Below are positions 1 to 5,617 of a stretch of 11,576 nt of DNA, piece after piece (within the stretch, counting starts at the first letter, position 1; each line of letters begins with the position of its first letter). This DNA is from Candidatus Campbelliibacteriota bacterium (GTDB lineage Bacteria; Patescibacteriota; Minisyncoccia; Phycocordibacterales; CSBR16-193). The notes beneath the pieces were generated by a model. That model worked only from the letters and a program-made list of their open reading frames with translations. It ran no database searches and had not been told where the DNA came from. Both the position numbers and the translations under genes were made by a program. The stretch is from positions 1 to 11,576 of the forward strand of contig SKVL01000047.1 of the NCBI GenBank assembly GCA_007129455.1, read 5' to 3'.

Positions 1-1535
1 CTTATAAAGTCTGACATCATCATGGAGACGATAAGGATCAGGGCTACCATGACGGCGGGGGACAGAAATTCCGAGGAAGAAACTATGAAAGAAGCAATGA
101 CAGCAGCCCCTCCGGTCTCTTGAAGAGCGAAGCCTACAGTTATCATTGAGCCGATCAGGATGACGACCGGCCATTGGATGCTTTCATAGGCCTGTTTTAA
201 GGGTATCAGATTAGTGATCACCATAATGAGTGCCGCGGTAAGAAAGACCAGACCCGTGGGTGCGGTGGTGAATGTCGCGATCAGTATCGCCAGAACGAAG
301 ATCGTCAAAGTTATGGGTATGGTGGTTTTTTGTCCCAGATTAAGTTCACGTTCGGCTAAGGGGTAGCAACCTATGTCGGATATGGTTTTACTTATACTTT
401 CTTTTTTTCCGTTAAGCAGGATCACATCTCCGGACTGAAAGCGGACGTCGGTGAGCGGGGTTTGAATTTTGGAGCCGGTTCTGGATATTGCCAGTAGATT
501 GACCCCGTAGCGCATGGGCAAAGGAATTTCCTCCCATATCTTTCCCAAAACAACGGAAGAGGGAGTTATTATGGCCTCGATCGAGCCGCTCTCATCTTCG
601 GGCTCTCTTGATTCGACCGCTTTTTCTCCGGCAAGGTCCAGATGAAACTCCTGGGTAAAGTTTTTCAAAGAATCCGAATCGGCCTTTATCAGTAAGTGGT
701 CACCGGGTCTTAATATCTCATATCCGGAAGGACTGTTTATGGTTATGCCGTCTCTTATCAAGGAGACCAAGGAGACGGTTCCTTTACTTAGTCTTTTTAT
801 TGAGTTCACATATTCTCCCAGTATTCTTGATCCATCAGAGACCGCCACTTCGGTGACGTAGTTTTCTACGGAAAAAGACCCCTCTGATCCGGTATCGGGT
901 TTGTTGGGAAGTAAGCGCCAGCCGACGGTGGAAAGGAAAACTATCCCCACAAACGCCAACCCCAAACCGACTGGAGCAAAGTCGAACATGTTGAAAGCGC
1001 CAAAGCCGGCTTCCTCTCTAAAGGCCGAGACGATTATGTTCCTTGGCGTTCCGATTAGTGTCAGGTAGCCCCCCAAGTGCGAGCCGAAAGCCAAGGGCAG
1101 AAGGAAAATGGAGGGAGAGAGGTTGTTTCTCCTCGCCAGATGTATGGCTACGGGGATTAAAGGGGCCAAGGCACCAACATTATTTATGAAGGCGGAAGCC
1201 AATGTAACCATCGTTGTTAAAGCCGCGACCTGAAGGGCTGGGTGAGAGTCCAGAATTCCGAGCTTTCGAGCGACGTAATCAAGCAGGCCCGAGTTGGAAA
1301 GAGCCCGAGTCATTATGAACATCGAGATCACTATAAGGACTACGGGGTGGATGAGACCGGAGAAGGCGTCTCCAACGGACAGTATACCCGTGAAAACTAT
1401 CAAAAGCAGAGCAAGGATTGACACAACGTCGTATCGGACTATTCTGCTTAACATCAAAACTATAACCAAGGCGATGATGGAGAAAATGATCAACTGGTCG
1501 GTGGTCAGACCACTGAATAATTCCGCAAGAAACAT
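1..1535 (-). CDS. SLC13/DASS-type anion permease with two TrkA-C (RCK-C) domains, 3'-truncated by window
   Basis: Reading the minus strand from the ATG at 1535 gives 511 open codons running off the window edge. Hydrophobic helices fill residues 1-210 and resume at about 405. The first membrane half holds the family hallmarks: an FINN motif at 117-120 followed by an LIP stretch, then a glycine-rich LGGYLTLIGTPRN at 154-166, the substrate/sodium-binding loop region of the DASS fold. Two soluble domains at about 222-300 and 315-395 have the TrkA-C pattern (a basic YGVNLLAI-type strand and an SGDVILL-type strand). The second membrane half begins at 405 with a WPVVILIGSM segment at 455-464. Family members carry dicarboxylates, sulfate or related anions; the substrate cannot be told here. 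About 80-90 residues are probably missing. An in-frame TGA just upstream fixes the start. There is no Shine-Dalgarno; an extended -10 ends 6 nt before the ATG, suggesting a leaderless mRNA. Confidence 0.85.
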   Translation of the reverse strand, partial: MFLAELFSGLTTDQLIIFSIIALVIVLMLSRIVRYDVVSILALLLIVFTGILSVGDAFSGLIHPVVLIVISMFIMTRALSNSGLLDYVARKLGILDSHPALQVAALTTMVTLASAFINNVGALAPLIPVAIHLARRNNLSPSIFLLPLAFGSHLGGYLTLIGTPRNIIVSAFREEAGFGAFNMFDFAPVGLGLAFVGIVFLSTVGWRLLPNKPDTGSEGSFSVENYVTEVAVSDGSRILGEYVNSIKRLSKGTVSLVSLIRDGITINSPSGYEILRPGDHLLIKADSDSLKNFTQEFHLDLAGEKAVESREPEDESGSIEAIITPSSVVLGKIWEEIPLPMRYGVNLLAISRTGSKIQTPLTDVRFQSGDVILLNGKKESISKTISDIGCYPLAERELNLGQKTTIPITLTIFVLAILIATFTTAPTGLVFLTAALIMVITNLIPLKQAYESIQWPVVILIGSMITVGFALQETGGAAVIASFIVSSSEFLSPAVMVALILIVSMMMSDFI

Positions 1536-1541
1536 GTAATC

Positions 1542-1550
1542 ATGATACCA
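1542..1550 (-). promoter_or_regulatory. Extended -10 promoter of the SLC13-type permease, leaderless
   Basis: On the minus strand TGGTATCAT fits the extended -10 pattern TGnTATAAT, with hexamer TATCAT at 1547-1542. Only 6 nt separate it from the ATG at 1535, so transcription is predicted to begin at or next to the A of the start codon. No good -35 is visible. A short inverted repeat (CTCTTT/AAAGAG, 1551-1567) abuts it. Confidence 0.5.
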
Positions 1551-1647
1551 CTCTTTTTTTCAAAGAGGGATACCGTGAGGGCGCGGAAGGGTGGGTATAA
1601 TTTGATTCTTTTAAATTATTTTAATCTTTAAAATGTGTTCCGAAAGC

Positions 1648-1677
1648 TTGACGGGAGAGGTGCTTTGATGATTACAT
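1648..1677 (+). promoter_or_regulatory. Promoter of the sigma factor gene, leaderless
   Basis: TTGACG at 1648-1653, an 18-nt spacer and TTACAT at 1672-1677 preceded by TG at 1669-1670 form a good -35/extended -10 pair. It ends 6 nt before the ATG at 1684, predicting a leaderless transcript. This explains why the sigma gene has no usable Shine-Dalgarno. A separate TATAAT at 1596-1601 lacks a convincing -35 and could be a second, upstream promoter. Confidence 0.5.
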
Positions 1678-1683
1678 ATTTTC

Positions 1684-2217
1684 ATGAAAAGATTTTCTTC
1701 TTACAGTGACAAAAGATTGATGGAATACTCAAAAACAAATCCGCAATATTTCGGCCATATATATCGCCGTTACGGAGGTTCCATCTTTTCTTTCTTCTAT
1801 CGCCGGCTTGGGTCCAAAGAGGTGTCCGCGGATTTGACGCAGGAGACTTTTTTAAGAGCCTTTCGCAATCGCCAAAATTTTATTTATCAAGGATACCCTT
1901 ATTCTTCTTATCTTTTCAGGATTGCTAAGAATTTACTTGTAAATTACTATAAAAAAAAGAAAACCCTCTCTCTTGAAGCCCTGGAGTATGAACCCTATTC
2001 AAAACCTTCTTTCCGCAGTGATTTTGACAACAGGTTGGTCTGGAAAGCCTTGGAGACTTTGTCCTTTATGGAAAGAAGGGTCTTGGAAGAGAGGTATAAA
2101 AAAGGAAAAACGATTAAAGAGATATCGGAGGTGGTAAATAAGAGTGAGAATGCCGTAAAACTTATACTTTCTCGAGCGAGAAAAAAGCTCCGTAAGCACC
2201 CGATAGTAAGGGATTAA
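1684..2217 (+). CDS. ECF-like sigma-70 family RNA polymerase sigma factor
   Basis: The 177-aa protein has the two-domain layout of small group-4 (ECF) sigma factors. Region 2 spans about residues 22-93: the DLTQETFLRAF helix (50-60) is the core-binding/-10 recognition signature, followed by YLFRIAKNLLVNYYK (76-90). Region 4 spans about 119-172, with a helix-turn-helix around TIKEISEVVNKSENAVKLIL (133-152) and a basic tail. Regions 1 and 3 are absent, and there is no C-terminal extension. It would direct core RNA polymerase to a dedicated set of promoters. The start at 1684 is supported by an in-frame TGA at 1669-1671 and by a -10 element 6 nt upstream. No anti-sigma gene is adjacent; the next gene is hsp20. 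The target regulon cannot be read from sequence, but the neighbouring chaperone and HtrA protease make protein-folding or envelope stress a reasonable guess. Confidence 0.88.
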   Translation: MKRFSSYSDKRLMEYSKTNPQYFGHIYRRYGGSIFSFFYRRLGSKEVSADLTQETFLRAFRNRQNFIYQGYPYSSYLFRIAKNLLVNYYKKKKTLSLEALEYEPYSKPSFRSDFDNRLVWKALETLSFMERRVLEERYKKGKTIKEISEVVNKSENAVKLILSRARKKLRKHPIVRD

Positions 2218-2254
2218 GGGAGTTTTAGAGCCCTTATAAAGAGCGGAAAATATT

Positions 2255-2286
2255 TTGACACCTATCTTTTTTCTATCTGTTTTAAT
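2255..2286 (+). promoter_or_regulatory. Candidate hsp20 promoter
   Basis: A perfect TTGACA at 2255-2260 is followed by TGTTTTAAT at 2278-2286 (TG plus hexamer TTTAAT at 2281-2286), but the spacer is 20 nt, longer than usual. If used, transcription would begin near 2293 and leave a 65-70 nt leader holding the RBS hairpin. The poor spacing could also mean an alternative sigma factor is used. Confidence 0.3.
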
Positions 2287-2331
2287 TCAATACAGGTGGT
2301 CGATTTTTATCTTATTTTATAAGTAACAATC

Positions 2332-2351
2332 TCCTCACTTGGTGGTGAGGA
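2332..2351 (+). promoter_or_regulatory. Hairpin sequestering the hsp20 ribosome-binding site, candidate RNA thermometer
   Basis: TCCTCAC (2332-2338) pairs perfectly with GTGAGGA (2345-2351) across a 6-nt TTGGTG loop, where one further U-G pair can form. The 3' arm is the Shine-Dalgarno (GTGAGGA) for the hsp20 start at 2358 or 2364. Blocking the RBS of small heat-shock genes by a heat-labile stem is the established principle of ROSE and fourU thermometers, though this element matches neither sequence class. The stem is GC-rich and unbroken, so it would be stable; a DNA operator is the main alternative. Confidence 0.5.
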
Positions 2352-2363
2352 TGAAAATTGATT

Positions 2364-2843
2364 ATGCAAATACAAAAACACTCGGGAGACATTCAGCCTC
2401 GACATGGTTCGCCTCTTTCTCTTCGTGATGCCATGAGCAGGCTTTTTGATGAGAGTTTTTGGGATCCGTTAGAAGAAAGAGGTCTGTCGATTCCGGAGAA
2501 GTTTGCCGGCGCTTTTCCCAAGGTCGATATTTTGGAGACGGAAAAAGGTGTCAAAATAGTGGCCAATATTCCCGGGATCGATCCGGAGAAGGTCAACATA
2601 GAGGTGGACGAAGACTCTGTCATTTTAAGTGGCACCATAGAAGAAGAAAAAGAGGAGTCCGATGCCCGACACTACCGTTTTGAAAGGGAGTACGGTGAGT
2701 TTTACAGAGACTTTCTTCTTCCGGTGAAAGTTAATCCGGACAAGGTTTTTGCAAGTGCTGAAAATGGTGTAATAACCATAAATCTTCCAAAATCTGTTGA
2801 TAAAAATACCAGAAAGAAGATAGGTATTAAAAAAAATAGCTAA
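2364..2843 (+). CDS. Small heat-shock protein, Hsp20/alpha-crystallin family
   Basis: This 159-aa cytosolic holdase binds unfolding proteins in oligomers without ATP. The N-terminal arm (about 1-50) contains a LRDAMSRLFDESFWDP segment typical of bacterial class A Hsp20. The alpha-crystallin domain runs from about 51 to 143 and ends in the signature NGVITINLPK (134-143). The C-terminal tail carries an I-G-I motif (153-155), the I-x-I oligomerisation anchor. Length is normal for the family. ATG 2364 is chosen; TTG 2358, which adds two residues, is better spaced from the SD at 2345-2351 and is a real alternative. It follows the sigma gene by about 140 nt and is closed by its own terminator. Unlike most genes here it has an SD and an apparent long leader, pointing to translational control. 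Confidence 0.93.
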   Translation: MQIQKHSGDIQPRHGSPLSLRDAMSRLFDESFWDPLEERGLSIPEKFAGAFPKVDILETEKGVKIVANIPGIDPEKVNIEVDEDSVILSGTIEEEKEESDARHYRFEREYGEFYRDFLLPVKVNPDKVFASAENGVITINLPKSVDKNTRKKIGIKKNS

Positions 2844-2867
2844 AAATGTTAAATTTTTAGTCCGAAT

Positions 2868-2891
2868 AACCGCCTTTGAAGGCGGTTTTTT
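2868..2891 (+). terminator. Rho-independent terminator of hsp20
   Basis: ACCGCCTT (2869-2876) pairs with AAGGCGGT (2879-2886) around a minimal TTGA turn, and a run of six Ts (2886-2891) follows. It lies 25 nt after the hsp20 stop. Confidence 0.9.
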
Positions 2892-2916
2892 GGGTTTTAT
2901 ACTCTTATAAAATATG

Positions 2917-2930
2917 TTAAAGTGCTTTAA
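2917..2930 (+). promoter_or_regulatory. 6-2-6 palindrome upstream of the acidic membrane protein gene
   Basis: TTAAAG-TG-CTTTAA is a perfect inverted repeat. It overlaps TGTTAAAGT (2915-2923), a plausible extended -10, and follows TATAAA (2906-2911), another possible -10. It could be an operator for the gene at 2976, but AT-rich palindromes arise readily by chance. Confidence 0.25.
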
Positions 2931-2975
2931 TAAGGTCGAGAATGGATTTAAAATAAGTATAAAAATAAATATTAT

Positions 2976-3212
2976 ATGAAAAATGTAATCTGGATAATCG
3001 TCGCCGTGCTTGTTGTCCTTCTTCTAATATTCATTTTCACAAACGATGAAATGACTCCACCTGTCGGTGAAGAAGTGAACGGTACCGATCCTCTTGGGGA
3101 CATCATTGATGTCGATGAAGACGAAGAGGAAGATACGGAATTTGAGGAAGATGAAGAGGAAGAGGAGGATGAGTCTGTGGAAGAGGAAGGAACCGAAGAG
3201 GAAGAAGAATAA
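2976..3212 (+). CDS. Small single-pass membrane protein with highly acidic C-terminal tail
   Basis: No recognised family. The 78-aa product opens with MKNVIWIIV and a single hydrophobic helix (about 4-22). A 20-residue linker (FTNDEMTPPVGEEV region) follows, and then a tail (47-78) in which 26 of 32 residues are Asp or Glu. With one N-terminal lysine before the helix, the acidic tail is probably outside the membrane; the helix could instead be an uncleaved signal. There is no lipobox cysteine. The tail could bind divalent cations or basic surfaces, which is inference only. Its reality is supported by its own position between two strong terminators (after hsp20 and at 3238-3267) and by the coherent helix-plus-tail design. 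No Shine-Dalgarno is seen. Glu-rich reading frames can be spurious, hence the moderate confidence. Confidence 0.7.
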   Translation: MKNVIWIIVAVLVVLLLIFIFTNDEMTPPVGEEVNGTDPLGDIIDVDEDEEEDTEFEEDEEEEEDESVEEEGTEEEEE

Positions 3213-3237
3213 AGTGTAAAAAAAGATTAAATAAAAT

Positions 3238-3267
3238 AAAAACCGCAACAGTTTCGTTGCGGTTTTT
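3238..3267 (+). terminator. Rho-independent terminator after the acidic membrane protein gene
   Basis: AACCGCAAC (3241-3249) pairs with GTTGCGGTT (3256-3264), loop AGTTTC. Flanking AAA and TTT extend the stem to 12 bp, and five Ts close it. Confidence 0.9.
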
Positions 3268-3274
3268 ATTGAAG

Positions 3275-3303
3275 TTGAAAAGGTAAGGCGGGTGAGATAC
3301 AAT
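3275..3303 (+). promoter_or_regulatory. Promoter of the HtrA-like protease gene
   Basis: TTGAAA (3275-3280), a 17-nt spacer and TACAAT (3298-3303) form a near-consensus housekeeping promoter. The ATG at 3314 begins 10 nt after the -10, so the leader would be about 3-4 nt. Confidence 0.65.
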
Positions 3304-3313
3304 TTTAATAGAT

Positions 3314-4513
3314 ATGAAACTTTGGCGAATACTTTTAATAAACGTTATTTTAAACGTTTTAATTATTGTGCTTATTGCACTTTTGGTTTTTGTCTATCGA
3401 GGAGCGATATTTGATTACTTTACCGCTCATTATTTGGAAGGTTTGGAAAGAGATACGATTGAAGAGGGCGGTTTATCATTTGTGACGGTAGACCATGAGC
3501 GTAGGGTAGTCGGGGCGGTCGCCAAAGCGGACCCGGCGGTTGTTTCCGTTGTGGGGATACGGCCATCTTCTTCCGCCGACAGAAGCCCGCAGTCCCTTTT
3601 TGATGAGTTTTTCTTTGATCCTTTTCATCAACCGGAAAGAGAGGGCATAACAGGGGGTTCGGGTTTTATTGTCTCCTCCGAAGGTCATGTGGTCACCAAC
3701 CGTCATGTTGTCGAAGATGGCGATTTTGAATATGCGGTCCTAACAAACGATGGCAACAGATATGATGTTGAGGTCTTGGACAGGGATACTTTTTTTGATA
3801 TTGCTATTTTAAAAATAATTTCGGAAGAAGAGTTTGAGTGCTTGGATTTTGACGACTCAAACGATTTAAAGGTCGGTCAAAGCGTTATAGCTATAGGAAA
3901 TGCGCTTGGCGAGTTTCAAAACAGTGTCTCTGTCGGTGTCATATCTGGACTTTCCAGGTCTATTGTTGCGGGCGGTGTCAGGGGAGGTATGGAGTTTTTC
4001 GATGAGGTCATACAAACTGACGCCGCTATTAATCCAGGCAATTCCGGCGGACCTTTGATAAACACCGATGGGCGCGTTATAGGAGTGAACTCGGCGCTTG
4101 CCATGGGCTCGCAAAACATCGGTTTCGCCATTCCGTCAAACATTGTCAAACCGATAGTGACGTCCGTAAAAGAAACCGGACGAATAGAGAGGCCTTTTCT
4201 CGGAGTTCGTTATTTGGAGATAAACTCTTTTCTTCAAGCAAGGGAGAATCTACCGGTTGATTACGGTATCTTGATCGTAAGCGGAGGAGCGAATGAACCG
4301 GCGATAGCTCCCGGAACGCCGGCTGAGGAGGCCGGTCTCCGAGAAGGAGACATCATTATGGAGATGAACGGAGAAAAATTGGATGAGAGAAGAAGCTTTG
4401 TCAGGAAAATACGACAGAAGCAAGTGGGGGACACGATAGAGATGCTTGTAATCAGGGACGGTGAGGAGTTTGCCGTAACTGTCACCTTGATAGACGCCCC
4501 GGGAGGATCTTAA
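3314..4513 (+). CDS. Membrane-anchored HtrA/DegP-like S1C serine protease with one PDZ domain
   Basis: The 399-aa protein degrades or refolds damaged proteins on the outer side of the cytoplasmic membrane. An uncleaved N-terminal helix (about 5-28) anchors it. The trypsin-like domain (about 65-285) has a complete catalytic triad: His131 in TNRHVV, Asp162 in FFDIAILKI and Ser244 in NPGNSGGPL. An FDEFF-FDPF stretch (96-104) is the usual pre-protease loop of DegS/HtrA relatives. A single PDZ domain occupies about 294-395, with FLGVRYLEI at its start and an APGTPAEEAGLREGDII stretch (332-348). One PDZ plus a membrane anchor is closest to the DegS/HtrA-A layout; a gene symbol is not assigned. It is the last gene of the plus-strand stress block, has its own promoter and terminator-isolated unit, and converges on the antiporter. 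Confidence 0.94.
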   Translation: MKLWRILLINVILNVLIIVLIALLVFVYRGAIFDYFTAHYLEGLERDTIEEGGLSFVTVDHERRVVGAVAKADPAVVSVVGIRPSSSADRSPQSLFDEFFFDPFHQPEREGITGGSGFIVSSEGHVVTNRHVVEDGDFEYAVLTNDGNRYDVEVLDRDTFFDIAILKIISEEEFECLDFDDSNDLKVGQSVIAIGNALGEFQNSVSVGVISGLSRSIVAGGVRGGMEFFDEVIQTDAAINPGNSGGPLINTDGRVIGVNSALAMGSQNIGFAIPSNIVKPIVTSVKETGRIERPFLGVRYLEINSFLQARENLPVDYGILIVSGGANEPAIAPGTPAEEAGLREGDIIMEMNGEKLDERRSFVRKIRQKQVGDTIEMLVIRDGEEFAVTVTLIDAPGGS

Positions 4514-4525
4514 GCTCAAACTTAA

Positions 4526-4541
4526 AAATTTTGTAAAATTT
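4526..4541. terminator. Weak AT-rich hairpin between convergent genes
   Basis: AAATTTT-GT-AAAATTT lies in the 41-nt gap between the convergent protease and antiporter genes. Its position suits a bidirectional terminator, but the stem is entirely A-T and no other terminator is visible. Confidence 0.3.
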
Positions 4542-4554
4542 AAAAGCAATTTGT

Positions 4555-5523
4555 CTAAAGTATAAGTATTTCCGCCAACAGGAAAGATATGTAAATGGCC
4601 AATAGAGCCACACCTTCTTTTCGGGTTATGGTATGTCCGGTCGTAACAAAAACAAGAATCATTATGGCGGATATGGTTAAAAACATTCTTGCCAGCACCA
4701 TTGATGAGACGGTCGTTTGTGTGAGAACAATAGGCTCTATCAGTGCAACCGTTCCCAAAACCAAGGTGGATGCCATCGCAATTCCTCCCATTATACCCCC
4801 CAAAACCATCCAACTGTTTCCTTTGCGTGCCAAGTCGATAGCAAAGTAGGTCTCAGGTAGTGCTGTTCCTATAGCTATTATGAAAAGACCCATAACAGCT
4901 AAGGGGATATCAAACTCCGTCGAAAAAATCAGGACTTCTCTCAAAAGAAGGTCAACGCTAATAACAATGGCGAGTATTCCTCCCACCGCTATGAACATAC
5001 TTCTTACGGCGGTCTTTTTTGTAAGCTTTTCCAGCTCGGGGGTGTCCTCGTCGTAGACTTTGGCAAACCGTTCTTTTTTCGAGAAAAGCCAAAAGACGAA
5101 AAAAGCAAAACAGGCTAGTAAGAAAAATCCATCCATTCTTGACAGCTCTCCGTCAAGTATTAACAGGAGTGGTAAAATGGCGACAAGAACTGTAAAGATT
5201 ATTCCACTGCGTACCGTTTTACTGTCAACAATCAATCCTTTGGCACTGAAAAAGGTAGCTAACGCAACCGTTACCGTAATTAAGAACAGGTTCTCTCCAA
5301 TAACCGCCGCCAAAGATATCTCGGGAATACCTTGCAGGGCCGCCGTGACTCCGACAAAAAACTCCGGGACCACAGCCCCTATGGAGACGGTAAAGAAGGC
5401 GACAACGAACTCTTTGAAGCCGAAGTATCTTGCTATCACGACCAGTGAGTAGATGACCCAACGACCGACGAATATAAGGACGGCGAAAGAGATTATTGAG
5501 ATGGCGATGCCTGTAAAGGTCAT
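4555..5523 (-). CDS. CaCA-family sodium/calcium-type antiporter, divergent
   Basis: The 322-aa polytopic membrane protein shows the inverted two-repeat plan of the cation/Ca2+ exchanger family, with about ten hydrophobic helices. Repeat alpha-1 (about 41-82) has GAVVPE with Glu54, then a GIPEISLAAVIGEN stretch. Repeat alpha-2 (about 211-258) has IAIGTALPE with Glu224, then LARKGNSWMVLGGIMGG. The two Glu residues are the cation-binding acids of the family. Members exchange Ca2+ for Na+ or H+ across the cytoplasmic membrane. The usual GSN(I/V)FN motifs are altered to GENLFL and GGIMGG, so ion specificity may differ. The acidic-basic loop at 150-170 separates the halves. ATG 5523 has a near-consensus promoter ending 9 nt upstream and no SD. 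It is divergent from the small membrane-protein operon and shares its control region. Confidence 0.85.
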   Translation of the reverse strand: MTFTGIAISIISFAVLIFVGRWVIYSLVVIARYFGFKEFVVAFFTVSIGAVVPEFFVGVTAALQGIPEISLAAVIGENLFLITVTVALATFFSAKGLIVDSKTVRSGIIFTVLVAILPLLLILDGELSRMDGFFLLACFAFFVFWLFSKKERFAKVYDEDTPELEKLTKKTAVRSMFIAVGGILAIVISVDLLLREVLIFSTEFDIPLAVMGLFIIAIGTALPETYFAIDLARKGNSWMVLGGIMGGIAMASTLVLGTVALIEPIVLTQTTVSSMVLARMFLTISAIMILVFVTTGHTITRKEGVALLAIYISFLLAEILIL

Positions 5524-5532
5524 ATTAATAAT

Positions 5533-5561
5533 ATATTACAGCTCGATCAGGTTTCATACAA
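5533..5561 (-). promoter_or_regulatory. Promoter of the antiporter gene, nearly leaderless
   Basis: On the minus strand TTGTAT (5561-5556), a 17-nt spacer and TAATAT (5538-5533) precede the ATG at 5523 by 9 nt, so the predicted leader is 2-4 nt. Confidence 0.6.
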
Positions 5562-5562
5562 G

Positions 5563-5576
5563 AGTACAAGTGTACT
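5563..5576. promoter_or_regulatory. Perfect 6-2-6 palindrome between divergent promoters, candidate operator
   Basis: AGTACA-AG-TGTACT covers the -35 zone of the plus-strand promoter (-10 at 5592-5597) and sits directly upstream of the minus-strand -35 (5561-5556). It fits the published cyanobacterial LexA-box consensus RGTAC-N3-DGTWCB, but no SOS gene is in this window, so the binding protein is unknown. Confidence 0.5.
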
Positions 5577-5588
5577 AAGATGAGAATT

Positions 5589-5597
5589 TGTTATACT
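5589..5597 (+). promoter_or_regulatory. Extended -10 promoter of the small membrane-protein operon
   Basis: TGTTATACT matches the extended -10 pattern (hexamer TATACT at 5592-5597). The predicted transcription start near 5604 leaves about 14 nt before the ATG at 5618. The expected -35 position is occupied by the palindrome at 5563-5576. Confidence 0.6.
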
Positions 5598-5617
5598 ATT
5601 AATGCAAATAACAATAT

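Noticed and set aside
1294..1539. Plus-strand 81-codon open frame.
   Set aside because: It lies antisense within the permease gene whose minus-strand frame has clear family motifs.
1668..1709. ATG at 1668 with GGGAGAGG 7 nt upstream, encoding a 13-residue peptide that overlaps the sigma gene start: possible leader peptide.
   Set aside because: The same bases fit a -35/extended -10 pair (TTGACG-N18-TTACAT) for a leaderless sigma transcript, in which the SD-like stretch would not be transcribed. The peptide has no recognisable attenuation feature.
2215..2236. TAAGGG/CCCTTA stem overlapping the sigma stop codon, possible terminator.
   Set aside because: Six base pairs with a 10-nt loop and no T-run after it; not a convincing Rho-independent terminator.
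4250..4813. Minus-strand 187-codon open frame across the protease end and antiporter end.
   Set aside because: It is antisense to the PDZ region and out of frame with the antiporter; no family pattern and Cys/His-rich, unlike every real protein here.
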